A stretch of 64,000 nt of DNA. It comes from Macrotis lagotis (taxonomy: Eukaryota; Chordata; Mammalia; Peramelemorphia; Peramelidae). The stretch covers positions 256,535,856 to 256,599,855 of the forward strand of contig NC_133658.1 in NCBI RefSeq assembly GCF_037893015.1, in the 5' to 3' direction. Shown here one piece after another: positions 20,014-44,600 of the stretch. The notes under the pieces are model-generated. The model saw nothing but the letters and a program-made list of their open reading frames with translations. It was not told where the DNA came from and did no database searches. Within the stretch, counting starts at the first letter, position 1; each line of letters begins with the position of its first letter. Both the position numbers and the translations under genes were made by a program.

Positions 20014-22863
20014 CTTATGAACAGGAAAAAAGGTAAAAAGTGTACAATTTCCTGATACACAGCACTTCATTACAATGCCAGTTGACTGATGTCAATTAGG
20101 TCCCCTTTAACACAGGAGTTAAGACATATCAAGGATGTCTTATGTTGCATAATGAAAAACAGTATTTCTAGGTTTTGCTACTATAGGACATTTACACTTT
20201 CTATGTGGAAGAGAACAGGGTAAAAAAACCTAACAGTGCAAAAATTTTGAGACAGTTTCTTACTAAAATACAGCATGGAAGCCAAAGCCATGTATATGCT
20301 GAATAAATCTTCAGCCAATAGGCTACAAGTAGAGGTAACGATGAGCAAAAGTTAAAATATTCAATAAATCAGTTCTGCTGGCTGGTGGCTGCCCTCCTTT
20401 TAAAACTCAAGTTGAATGAGCATAGAGGAAAAACCTTGTCATTTCAAAACAAACACACACAAAAAAGGATGGGAGTAGGGTTGTGGTAGAGGAAGGGAAA
20501 CAATATATAATCCCTTCACCAACCCTCTACACAGTGGGCAATTTCTTATTCAGAATCAATGTGTCTACAATTAACTTCAATGTGTCTTCAGTTAACTAAG
20601 ATTCCAGAAATACCAAAAAATCTCTAAATACAAACATAAGATGCACCAAAAGTCTTTTATTTTAAAATTGCTGCCCCATATTGTAAGATTATATATATAT
20701 ATATGTATATACATATATATAATTTTGCACTCAAACTTAACCAGTCTGAGTAAATATATGACGTCAAATTTTTTAAAAAATGATTTTAGTTTGCTAGAAA
20801 ACAAATTTAAATAAATTCCACATATTACTTTGTTCACTATTAGCAAAGATTTGTCTGCTCAGAGTAAAGGGTTCTCAGTAGAGACATACTTAAAAAATTC
20901 CACAAAACCACCATACCCCATCAATTTAAAAAAAAAAAAAAATCACCAAATAAAGTAGTCTGGTGGTTCCAGGACAATTTACAAACCATAAAATAGTAAC
21001 AAGTAACATAACTCTCTCAGCTAACATGCTGAAATAATTTGAAATAAAAGAGAACTGAAAATTCAGAAGTGATCTTATAATATGCAGCACAAACTGGTAG
21101 AGAGGGTCAATACTTCAGTTAGGTGTACTCACATGAATTTGCATAAAGACAACAATGTTAGATTTCCTAGGATTTGATATCCACACAAATCATTGGAAAT
21201 TAGTTTTAAAATGAAACTTATCCTAACTGAAAAAAGCACAAGATCAGAAACTGCTCAAAATGATGAGCTATCTTGGAAGTAGCAGGAGAGATGCGCGAAT
21301 AGAAGAACCACAGTATTTAAACAAGTAGATATTTACAAAATTTTACCTGAGGTGCAAGCATTATATACTCCCTCCCTCCCCCAGTTACTTTTCAGCAGCT
21401 CTCAAGTATTCAAAAAAACTACTTAATATTTGGTCAATTCTAAAAAAAATATTATTTAAGGTCAAAATAGAGATATACATTCTCCACTTTTACAACCCAA
21501 CTTTTCCAACTACAATTTTTATTGCTATTTGGTACAAATTTTAAACAGAACCAACATTATAAAACTGTAGTGTTCTTTATATGTACAGTACAATCACAGC
21601 TTATTTCAGTAGCTTTCACCATTCATTTTCTCAAAGGATGAGCTGAGGGTAACTCCACAGAGAATATGTATTTATGTCCTTATAAGACCTGGGAGGGTAG
21701 AAAAAGAAAACTGATTAAGATGAAATTACACAATAATAGTTCAAAAAATCTAAAACTGAACAAGACTAAGAAAAGTAGTAAAAAAAAAATTTTAATGGCA
21801 ATCTAAGCCCAGGTTCTTACAAATGAATAATGAAAGATGCAATTAGAAATTTGTAAAGTAGCAGTGAATCTTATGTACAGAAGTGTTTTGTTTCATACTC
21901 AAGTTAGTTACTTAAGTGGTTAAAGAAAGATTAAGCATCTAAGAGTACAGTATTGACAGAACAAAGGCCAAGGGAAATATGCAATTATCCCCCAAAGTGC
22001 ACTTTGAAGGTATAGGCATGAAGATACAAAATTTATAGGATGAATCAGGGTTAAGTTATTTAACTAAAAGAATGATATTAGAGGAAAAACTAGAACTTGG
22101 TATAATCTTTCTTAAAAGAATGGAAGCTAAATGCTTCTAAAACCTAGTATTTCTAAAACTCTTTCTACTAGAGTTGGTAAGAGGGCCAAATAACAGCTGG
22201 GTACAGTAGAATACTATTCTAATTGACAGAGAAGAACAAAGCTAATCACTTGCCTCATAGGCTAATCACATCAGAATGACTATAGAGTATGTTTCATGAG
22301 ATGTAATTTGAACTGCTATAGCTACATCTGTGTAACTAGTCATATTATAGTACTGTTCTCCACACAGCCCTCTTCAGTCATTCATTCTCATTGTTAAACG
22401 AATCCTTAAGAAGTTTAAAGTAAGTATCATATCCTCTGTCTTGTTAAAACACCACTTGAGGTTGCTCTTGGACTGCGCTTTACAGGCAGCATTCATTATT
22501 TGATTAATATTAACCCCAAGAAGAAAAGTAACTCAGATTTTACATAATTTTTTTTAAAAACCTGCATTCTAATTACACAGAGAATTTTATAACTTGGTTT
22601 AATTTAAAGAAAAAGAACTGAGTAAGGTAAAGGAGAGCTCTTGGCAGTCGGTACTGCTCAGAAAGGGCAGAGAACTTGAAAGAAAGGCCTGACCTAATTT
22701 CTTAAAATTTTTCTTAAAATCCAATTATTTAATTTAAAAATGAGCATTAATTAAATAAAACTGGACAGCATAAATCATAATGGGTCTCATCCCATTGAAT
22801 TTTGAAGAGAAATCAACAAATATATGATTAAAATATATGCTTACCATTTCCCCCCCAAAAAAA

Positions 22864-34493
<11,630 letters not shown>

Positions 34494-35343
34494 CTATTTA
34501 AAAGGAATAATGTCAAAAATCCCTCAGGAAACTTCTGGGGTTATAATAAGGACACTTTTATGACATATAACCTAAACCAGGTGTCAATATTATGGCAAAT
34601 GTTACAAATGTCCACAATCAATTTTATGCTTATTTTTATATGCAAGAGGAATCACTGCCGTAGGTGAAGTTATCTCCATAAACAATGTATAAAGATTCCT
34701 AAGAGGTTTCAAACTTGTTTTGTATCAAATCAGCATAAAAATTAGTTCTATTTATGTTTCCATGTAATTTGAATGATCCAGTTGAGCAGGAAGAAGTCAA
34801 TCCCAACAAGGTTGATAAAGAATTTCTAATACCTATTAAGAGGAAAACAAAGGGAAAGATAAGTTTATAGTAAACCATTCTTTAAAGTAGAAAATGTAAA
34901 GCTGCTTTAAAAATCTATACATTCTATCCTGTGAAGACCATTTAATCTTCCTAATATATTTGTAAAACATAATATATGGTCATAATACTGAAATGTTAAT
35001 GGATTGATAATTCTTTTTATTCCAACATTTAGTATTACCTTTCTGACTATAACCCATAGTTTTGACATTCTAATAACATTAATTTTTAAATGATGCAACA
35101 AGTTAAAAGTATTTACACATACTGCTTTAGTTTTATTAAGGAAAACCAGTTAAGTGGTTTGAGCTGCTCAGCATTCAAATCAAGCAAAGTATATTTAATA
35201 TAAGACTGGAATATAAAGTTTACTTTAACTTTTAATAATATCCTAAAAAGCTACCTAGAAATTCAGATGCTTAGTCTTACCTATACTTTACAGATGAGAC
35301 CAGACTCAGAACCAGATCTAGCCCAGAAACTCTCTAAGTGTTT

Positions 35344-35513
35344 ACTTGGGTTGTTTTTTTTTTTAGATTTTGCAAGGCAATGGGGTTAAGTAGCTTGCCC
35401 AAGGCCACACAGCTAGGTAATTATTAAGTGTCTGAAGTCGGATTTGAATCCAGGTACTACTGACTCCAAGGCCGGTGCTCTATCCACTACGCCACCTAGC
35501 CCCCCCCCCCCCC
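35344..35513 (-). mobile_element. WSINE1-like SINE
   Basis: Reversed copy: gattttgcaaggcaatgggg, cacacagctaggtaattatt, ending ctacgccacctagcc and a C-run. A short aagtgttt repeat at 35336-35343 and 35514-35521 is a possible duplication. Confidence 0.9.
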
Positions 35514-36479
35514 AAGTGTTTGATAGAGACATGGAACCCACTTCTACTATCACCCTCCCTCTCCTTCCCAGGTATTCCTAATGTGCAGCAAAGTAGAGAC
35601 CTAAAACCTATCCTAGTCCTATACTACTACATAGTAAGCAATCAATTGCTTACACAACAGACTGATCAATATGGAACATCAAGAATACCTCTCTCCATTA
35701 AAAAAAATTACCTTTACTCAAATATTCCACTCAAGGGGGGGAAAAAACTGAGCAGTTTTACCTATTTTCGTCAAGTTGAAGCCTATGATTGACTCAGGTT
35801 ACTATGTAACCCTATTATAATTCTAAAAGTTTGGGCACTAAAGAATGTTAGAACTAAGCAATGCCTAAAATAATGTACTATTTTTGTAAAGTGACAACTA
35901 ACTTTTCTGGCAGAAGTGTCAGAGACTCTTTAAGCTTAACCACAGACAAATTGTGAAATAAGTTGCTTTGTAAAATTATGTTTAAAATAAAATGACATAT
36001 GGTAATTCACATTTATCAAAATTGTGTTCAATTTTCCTCCATTAATTAGAAAAGTAACACCTCCCTTCAATCCATATTGTGTACTGGTTAGGGGAAATAA
36101 TTTTCTTAAGGTCATTACTACCCTTGGATCTGAAACTCTTAGGTTAACTTATCTAAACATATAGATTCAATTCTAATGATTCAAGCTATACATTTATTAT
36201 AGATATTGGAAAATTTTATAGTTCTCTCCAAATTTTTTAGATTACTGGAATAGACATTCCACAAGAAAAAAACTTCCAGTTTGACTCCACAAGAAAAACT
36301 CATATTGACTCCTATCCTACTATTCCACTTGTTTCTATGACTTCTAAGCTAAGAGGCCACTCAGATTTTAGCATCTGAGCAAAGTACATATTGTTTTTAA
36401 TTAGCCTTCATTCCCTCATTGACACTGACCATAGGCTTCTTGATTTCTTGGGGGTTTTTTTCTCAACTTTTTTAACTCC

Positions 36480-37410
36480 ATCCCTTCCTTTTCCTCTTTC
36501 CCTACCATTCTGTACTTAGTCTGACTTTCTCTTATTTCTCTAGACCCACTAAAAGACTCCCAAAATTTTAATTATCTCTTTTTATATAAATAACTCCCAA
36601 TGTACATTTTTAACTCCTGAGTTCTAGTCCCACATTCCAATTGCCCGGTATTTTCCAAATACCTTCACCTGAAGGCCTGCACTAAAATAAATCCACCCCA
36701 TTTCCCTACTAAGCCTGCCATTTCCCCCCTAGGACATCACTATTTTCATAGGTATCCAGGCAGAAAAATCATTGATTCTTTCTTCCTCCTCTTCACATTT
36801 AACAGCTGTGAAGTCATTTCAACTCTCCTTTGGCAATATCTCCACCAGAACTTTCTACTTCCACCATTGTGATTCAGGGTCCCTCTTCATCTCTCACTTT
36901 TAACTATATTAAACAGTCTATCTGAGCTCCCTGCTTCCAACCTTTCTCCTATCCAATTCATCCTTCATATAACAAAAAAAATATTAGTCCTAGTGAATAA
37001 ATCTAATCTTGTCATTTCCCTTGCTCAAAGACCTTTAGTCTGGCATTTAAGGTCCTTCATAGTCCCATCTATCTCTCCAGAGAAATTGTAATACTTCAAA
37101 GATTTCATGCAATTGAAGCTTTTCACATCTCCTTTCTAGTGAATGCTCCTTCAAGTTCTAGATCAGGTATCACCTCCTTGAGGAAATAAATACATCTTGA
37201 CTCTCTCAGCTCCAAGTGATCCCTCTCCTCTCCAATCTCTCACCTATGTTTGACCTCTTTCACATTCATCACAAACTAACTTGTAATGTTGTAATGAGTA
37301 CCTTAACAAGCTACTAAACTGTTAACTCCTAGAGAGCAAGGACTAGGGCATGTTTATTCTTTATTGCCCAATGCCTTGCACCAGTGCACTCACAAATGCT
37401 TACTACCCTG
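36480..37410 (+). mobile_element. L2 fragment
   Basis: A long CT-rich L2 body to the 3' end: tgaagtcatttcaactctcc, atctaatcttgtcatttccc, ttaaggtccttcatagtccc, cctagagagcaaggactagg, ccttgcaccagtgcactcac. Confidence 0.7.
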
Positions 37411-37965
37411 AAAATGTCTGTCTAAATTCCTCAACTTTTACTTTATTGTAATCTCCAAAATAAGCCAATGATATATAGTCAACGGTTCCAATATAATGGA
37501 GAATATGTTTTATCTAGTATTCAGTACATAATATACAGGACATGTGTTCTACTTTTGCTTTGTCATAAACACTTGGAAAAACATTATGTCATGTGCCTCA
37601 GTTTCCCTATCTTTCAATAGGGAATTTGGACCAGACATTTCTGATGTTCATTCAATTTGAAAATCCCATGTTAATGTAGTTCCCTAGATCAAACCATTAA
37701 AAAAAAAATCACAATTATTATGTACCCTAAGGTTTACAGTGTGCCATCCCCAAAATATCCTTGAAAAAGGAAGATTAATACCCAATAGGTATCTATAAGC
37801 AACACAACTTATTAGAAGAACTAGAATTTGAACCCAAGATCTCTAGAATTCAAGCTCACTGCTCCTTCTTTAACAATTATTTTATGTTAAGAGTTGACAA
37901 ACCATACTTCAGATATAAGCCTTTTAAGGATGCACAATTATTATGACATGGGCACTTCTTTTTAT

Positions 37966-38100
37966 AAGAGGCAATTAGGTGTAATGGATAGAGGGTTAGA
38001 AGAACCAGAAGACTTGGGTTCAAGTACAACCTCTGATACATGAGTGTTTTAAAACTATGGGTAAGACACTTAATTTCTCATTGCTCCAGGGTCAGTGGAA
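37966..38100 (+). mobile_element. Old tRNA-headed SINE fragment
   Basis: It contains gaggcaattaggtgtaatgg and gacttgggttcaagtacaac. Diverged. Confidence 0.6.
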
Positions 38101-38136
38101 TCCAACTCAAATAGAAACAAGAGCCACTAAATTTTA

Positions 38137-38212
38137 TATATGTGTGTATATATATATACATATATATATGTATATGTGTATATGTATATATGTATACATA
38201 TATATACATATT
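38137..38212. repeat. (TA)n(TG)n microsatellite
   Basis: Alternating TATA and TATG units. The Tyr/Ile/Val-rich open frame over it is an artefact. Confidence 0.95.
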
Positions 38213-38302
38213 TGGATCATTGGCTGCATGACTTAGAAAACTACATAGTAACATTTATGTCTTATTGTATTTATTTTGTTAACTATCTCCCAATTACATT
38301 TT

Positions 38303-38451
38303 TTTTTTGTTTTTGCATGGCAAATGGGGCTATAAGTAGCTTGCCCAAGATCACACAGCTACATAATTATTAGGTGTCTGAGGCCAGATTTGAACTCAGG
38401 TACTCCTGACTCCAGGGCCAGTGCTCTATCCACTGCACCATCTAGCCGCCC
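38303..38451 (-). mobile_element. WSINE1-like SINE
   Basis: Reversed complete copy with a perfect 16-bp duplication ctcccaattacatttt at 38287-38302 and 38452-38467. Confidence 0.95.
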
Positions 38452-38570
38452 CTCCCAATTACATTTTAATTTGATTCAGGATTACAGGGATATTGTCTGA
38501 TACCTCTACTCTAGACTAAACTGCCTACATTGGCAAAAAGTAATTTCTTCAGCAAAAACTTCTCTATAGG

Positions 38571-38731
38571 AGTGGCTAGGTGGTGAGGTGGATAGAACAC
38601 TGGCCCTGGAGTCTGGAGTACCTGAGTTCAAATATGGCCTCAGACACCTAATAATTACCTAGCTGTGTGGCCTTGGACAAGCCATTTAACCCTACTTGCC
38701 TTGCAAAAACCTAAAAAAATAAAGTAAAATA
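38571..38731 (+). mobile_element. WSINE1-like SINE
   Basis: Complete copy. The flanks aaaacttctctatagg and aaaacctctctatgg look like a slightly diverged target-site duplication. Confidence 0.92.
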
Positions 38732-38939
38732 AAAAACCTCTCTATGGAAGTGAAATTATGTATCTGCTCTCTGTCCCTAAGTGTAATTTGAGCATATATA
38801 CTAAAGCCATGAGCACTCTTTTCAAAATTTTGTGATAATTTAGATCACCTATATAAAAGCAGTTTAAACAGGATCAGATGCTAAGATCTTGAACAGGTAG
38901 CAAAATAAAAAACAGTTGCCCTACTTCATAAATTGGTGT

Positions 38940-39150
38940 AATAGGAGAGACTATAGAGCATTGGACTGTGGGACATCAGTTGCAAGCTCCCCACCACCAC
39001 CCAAGCTCCTTAATTAACTAGTAATATAATCTTAGGCGAGAGTTAACTTTTATCCTCTGGGCCTCATTTTGCTCATCGGAAAAATAAAGGAGGGAGATGC
39101 ACAAAATTATTTTTAAGGTCACCTCTAGCAATCTATAAAAATCTAAATAA
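38940..39150 (+). mobile_element. MIR-type CORE-SINE
   Basis: It contains actatagagcattggactgt, tcctctgggcctcattttgc, tcatcggaaaaataaagg and ggtcacctctagcaatct. Confidence 0.6.
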
Positions 39151-39524
39151 ACTGGTCACTCTCTGCTAGTTTCATATCATCTAGGTTAACTGCAACTGAA
39201 GCAATCAATTTAAAAAAAATGGCCAACCTAAAAACAAGGGTGGGGGGACGACCTTGAAAGGTACTTCTGAATCCTAGTGTATACCCATTTATTTTTTTTC
39301 TTTAAATAGGCTCCCCCCCTTTCTTTTGGGGACGGTTGTCAATGTCAGACTGACACACTATGCTGATACTTATTATTCCTAGATTATAAAAAGTCAATCA
39401 TACTCTGAAGCTGCTATAAAATAGCTTACCATCAGGGTTCTATCAAATTCATAAAGACAACTCTCCTTCCTCCCAATCTCATGAAATACAGAATACACAT
39501 ATTCCTCTAGTCAGTATAATTGGA

Positions 39525-39582
39525 TATGTGTTTGTGTATGTGTGTGTATGTATGTGCGTGTGTGTGTATATATATATAAATA
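39525..39582. repeat. (TG)n(TA)n microsatellite
   Basis: Imperfect TG runs passing into TA. Confidence 0.9.
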
Positions 39583-40484
39583 AAAGAAGTTAATTCTTTG
39601 AATTGGAACTATATAATATAGTTTAAATTTCATACTAATGATGTGTGGAAGACCAATAAATATTGAAGATTATCTTTAACAATTTGAATGTCAACAGAAC
39701 TTCAAGAAAAAAAGCTTAACTGATTAAAAATAATCTGTAAATTCCATACAATTAATATGCTACTAAATGATGGCATGTGCCCCATCACCTTTTTTCAGAT
39801 TCAATAGGTTTTCCACATGTGTAATAAATAACTTTAATTGCATAAGTCTTTCATGATAAACCAAATGGTCTTTTTGTATAATTAAATAATTGGGAGGAAA
39901 AATCAATGTAAAAATATTTTATATGCTAGTTTAGGATTACAAACAGGTAAAAAAAAGTATCACCATGTCTTGCAGGTAGTAGGTGCTTAATGTTTGCTGA
40001 AGAAATATAAACATAAGAAAAAGCTTCCCCAATTACACAAGATTCTAAATAAGGTTAAAGTAAGTGAAGGCACATGACCTTTAGCCTTATACCTTATGAC
40101 ACCTAAGGTGTGTGGTTAACCAATATAACAGCATTATGTGACAGAGTTTACTTAAATACTAACATAAACAAAAAAGAGACAAGATTTTGCTCATTACAAT
40201 ATTTGAAATCTAACATTAATATGAAATACTTGAAAAATAAATCTGCATCTTTTGGATTAATTCTTTATAAATTGGTATATAACTAAATGTAATACCAGTA
40301 ATTCTGAATCTGTAGATCTTAAAAATCAACAAATGCAGGATTGCACAATGTTTGATGAAAAGCCCAATTTGGGCAGGTCTTAGTATAACAAATTAATCTG
40401 ATTGCCACATTGCTGACACCTGCTGTATTTCTGAAGCACAGCTAAGCAGATGTAATGAAAAGGATGGGGGAAAAAAGGTAAGTA

Positions 40485-40690
40485 GAACATGGGGTAATGG
40501 AAAGAGCCTTCAACTGGTATCAGGGAAGCTTGGTTCAGATCACCTCAGACAATTGCTAATTATGAGGTGTTTGAACAATTTGTTTAATTTCTCTGAGTCT
40601 TAAATTCTTCAATTTGTAAAAGGGGATACCACTACCTGTAAGTACCAGCCTGGGGTGATGTTAATGAGGTTATGTAAAATGCTGCTACAA
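40485..40690 (+). mobile_element. MIR-type CORE-SINE
   Basis: It contains ggggtaatggaaagagcctt, gcttggttcagatcacctca, caatttgtaaaaggggatac and ctggggtgatgttaatgagg. Confidence 0.6.
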
Positions 40691-40974
40691 AAAACACTAG
40701 AAAAAGTCCCAGAAGTCTTCATGCAATTTTGACTAAGACTTTTGGGACCACCCCATACCCATATTATCTTTCATTATTCAAAATACAAGAGATGTTAATG
40801 TTGATTTAAGAATTGTTAAACACAATTTTTAAAAAATTCTATGCATTAGGAAGCAAATCCCATCTGAACCTTCTCATCAGAAAACAAATGATCATGAAAA
40901 ATTCTCATCTTTAATTAAAATTGCCATCTAGGATATCATTGAGATTCAAAAAATCTGGACACAAGAATCCAGAA

Positions 40975-41110
40975 TTTCTGGAGCTGGAAAATGAGAAGAC
41001 ATTAAAAAGGACTAGTTTAAAGTCACAAAGGTAGTGTCAAAGATGGGGAATGAACACAAGTCCTATAAACTCCAAAGTGGGTGTTCTTTCCTTTACCATA
41101 CTGTGGCCCT
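40975..41110 (-). mobile_element. Reversed MIR-type fragment
   Basis: It reads tttaaagtcacaaaggtagt, gtcaaagatggggaatgaac and ttcctttaccatactgtggc. Confidence 0.45.
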
Positions 41111-41483
41111 TAGAAAATCTATCTTTTATACAATGAAAATGAAATTGACATCTGTCATTTTCAAAAGTGACAAGGATGTAGGTAAGACATGCTCATTTTT
41201 AACTTAAAAAAACTTTTTATTGCATTCCATCTACTTTAGCACTAGAATTTAAAAAATACTTGTATTTGAAACCTGATCCAATTAAAAGAAAAAAATACTA
41301 TGAAAAATTTACCTTATTTTTAAATTCAAGAGCCAGTTTCAATAAGTTACAGCAGGGATGTCTTCAATTTCTATGATAGGGAGAATTGGTTTAGCTATCA
41401 ATATAGAGCATAAGATTTTTATCAGTATTAATTGAAACACTAATTTTTTTTAGAAGAATGTTTAAGAATATTATAACTTTCAG

Positions 41484-41628
41484 GGCACCTAAGGTGGCTC
41501 AGAGGATAGAGCACCCACCCTGGAGTCAGGAGTGCCTGAGTTCAAATCTGCCCTTAAGACACTTAATAATGACCTAGCTGTGTGGCCTTGGGCAAGCCAC
41601 TTAACCCCATTGCCTTGGGAAAAAAATA
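41484..41628 (+). mobile_element. WSINE1-like SINE
   Basis: Head gggcacctaaggtggctcag, body gagttcaaatctgcccttaa, tail ccccattgccttgggaaaaa. It is the last recognisable SINE before the promoter. Confidence 0.9.
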
Positions 41629-41639
41629 TATCATATCTT

Positions 41640-44600
41640 TCTATAATTTAATTTTCAAAATAAACTCTTCCAAATGTACTCCCACGTGTGACTAGTGCTG
41701 CATTTTTATTTTTAAAAATTCTATTAAAAATGGTCAATTTTTAAAATTTTAAGATGTATTTTTAAAATTGCTATCCATAAACACTACTCCAAAATTTGTT
41801 CTCCAGTTTGAAATATTAAGAAACTACAATCTGCATTTTCAAAATCACTGAAGAGGCTAAAATGTATCATATAAAAAGAAAAAATCACAAAATCAACCCA
41901 AAACTGTTTTATGTACCAAAAACTAGCTAAGACTAATATTATCACTTGACATTAGAACATACAAATTTATCAAATTGCTTCCTATAGCAAACATTGTAGA
42001 TTCAGACTTGGAAGACTAGGACTTTAATAAAGTGTCATTGTTTGTCCAACTATCTAATTTTCAACCGGAGTGTAAGAATACCTACAAGTTCTAGTTATGA
42101 GTTCTGCAGCTTCTCCAAATGTAGTCCCCCTTCTTAGAGTGACTATAGATTATGCTGTATATATTTTTCTCTGAGAAGTGGAAAAACTTCTCCATAATCT
42201 ACAGTGGCAATCAGTAAATTTATAACTTTAAATCATTCACCACTATTTCAAGGAAATTACCAAGGTCACAACCTACGTACGGACTAAATGGGCCAAGCTC
42301 ACATTCCTAATGTAGCCATCTAAGGCAAAATATTTAAGATTAAAAAAAAGAGAGAGAAATGCAGAAGTTCAAAGCTGATAAAGGACAATATAATTTATTC
42401 TATCAGATCTAATGGAGAACTAGAAACATTCTTCAGAAAGCATGTGTATTTTCCTGAAATTACATGCAAATACATTTCGGTTATAAAAAGTTATTTGAGG
42501 GCATAAAATATTTTTACTATAATCATACTAATAAAATTTGGAGATAAGATTAGAGACAGTCAATTGTTACATACAGATTGTAAATAAAGTTCACTGTCAT
42601 CTCAAATCTGATCTTAACTAAATCATTTTTAAACATTAATTTCCTACATTTTATTTTGTTTCCTAACTACATAGCCAATTTCTTAATTTTGAAGGCATTA
42701 CTATCTAAACTCTTCAAAACACAAATCTCTAAGGAAAAAAACCACTCTAAATTACTGAAAAGTCAAGTTTACTTAAAAAAACAAAGATAACCATTTCTGG
42801 GAATAACCTTTATTCCACTATTTAACTTGTTTACTCTAAGAATTAAGAAGGTTGGATGGGATTAAAGGGAAGTAAAGCCTAAGGGCTGCTTTAACACAAA
42901 GCAATATAGTGATTTTTTAAATGGCTCTATCTCCATTTATTTCTTCTCTCCCCACCAAAATTAAAATACCTATGATAAGCAAACCACAAGATGCAAAATT
43001 TTACAAACTGCCATTCATGAATTGCATTATTTCTTTAACATAACTATTCCTTTTCAGGAGATAATGTAACTGTAAAAGAACTGACTTAACTAATATTTCA
43101 ACTTTTTAAAATATTTAAACAATACTCAAACAACACAAGTTAAGTTGTTTAGTTGTTTTTTTTTAAGTCCCCAAAGTGCCTTCACTTAGTGGGGGAATAG
43201 CAAGTACTGTGAAGACAGTGTCTTGACCCCTTTTCAACTCATTTTGAAAAATAAGAAATAAATGAGTCTCTTTTCATGTAAACAATCACAGAATGAAAGC
43301 ATTCTGTATAAGATCAATATATAACTCTGAAAATGCCCTTCCTCTGGTACACATAATGAAAGGAACTGTTTTTAAAACTATCCAGTTTACAAAATATTAT
43401 CTCTCTCTGCCCTTCACCAGCATCATAAAAATGTCTACCAACAACTGGAATTTTACTGAGGGAAATTTAGAAAAATTTAATATAAATCACCCAAAGAAAA
43501 CCTCAAAAGGGAATTGAAAATATATTGTAGTTACCAGAATTTTAAAATAATGTGTATTAGAACCAGAAAACTTATAACTCTGGTTTTAATAGTTCTTTCA
43601 TATATACATATATATATAATTGATAAGTACATTTATAAATCTCAGTTATAAATGACATAAGTCATCCACTCAGTTGACACAATTAGTTTTTCACTAGACT
43701 ATTTTAGCTTGAGGTGAAACTGGAATATGGAATGACATTTAGTAGAATCCATTCTATCATTACTTAGTGGTGAATAGTGAAACTGATATGGGTTCTATCT
43801 CCAACAAATGTATCTAACAAGGTACTTCTTAAAAAAAAAAAAAGCAAAATGAAGAACTAAAACAATGTAAATGCCAAAACATAAATCTAACATTTAAAAA
43901 GATATCTGCCTCTGCATTATTTGAAATATACATAGATTTGCCTCCAAAGATGTAATGAAAAACAAGGAAAATAATTAGACAAATTTGTTTAATTCTTTCA
44001 ACAGCTAACTCTTTTTAAGTAATGTTAGGTCTTATACAACTATCATAAAATGACCAAACTGCGGACCAAAATTTCCAACAGTCTTCCTTTTGTCTTAACC
44101 CCCACCCCATGGAAGGAAGTAATGAGGATGTTAACAATATTAAGCTAATAGAAGTTATTAACATGAAGTTATCTGAACACCATAGTTATGTAGTGCTAGA
44201 GAGAAATTTCTGATGGTAACTGGATCCATGGGACTTCCCCCTACTTACTAACAATTCAGTCTTATTGCAGAGGAAGTCAACCTGTTCATGCTGGATGGTG
44301 GCTTTGATGGCTTTATGAAAGAATGGCTTTTAAAAAAAAAAACCCTCTTTTAAGTTAGTTTTCTATATACTCCACAAGTCTGATTTTTAAGTCTCTTTCC
44401 CCTGCATAACCAGATCAAGTTGCTCGTTAAAAAGGTGTTTTCACTAAGATGTAAAAAATTCTCAGTTATCCAACTGTTATAATTTTGCATTTTTAATTTT
44501 ATCCAACAGTTTGAATACTGAAATCTCCACATAATCAAAATAGAATCATAATGTGACATACAACTGTTTTATTTTCCGATGCCTAAATTGAGAAAAATTC

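Larger units (their letters stand above)
19260..22863 (-). other. ZNF217: Probable ZNF217 3' untranslated region
   Basis: This 3.6-kb AT-rich block follows the stop codon. No transposon was recognised in it, although intron and flank on both sides are full of them; an L3/CR1-like fragment begins directly beyond its lower end. It has no coding frame of note. Minus-strand AATAAA hexamers read at 21518-21523 and 20656-20661, with another at 19193-19198 inside the L3-like fragment. I cannot say which is used, so the 3' end is uncertain. Seed matches for miRNAs that I recall being linked to ZNF217 occur at 19654-19661, 19549-19555 and 20006-20013. Confidence 0.55.

Noticed and set aside
20759-20766. 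A perfect CRE palindrome TGACGTCA
   Set aside because: It lies within the probable 3' UTR, far from the promoter. A single 8-mer is expected by chance at this scale.
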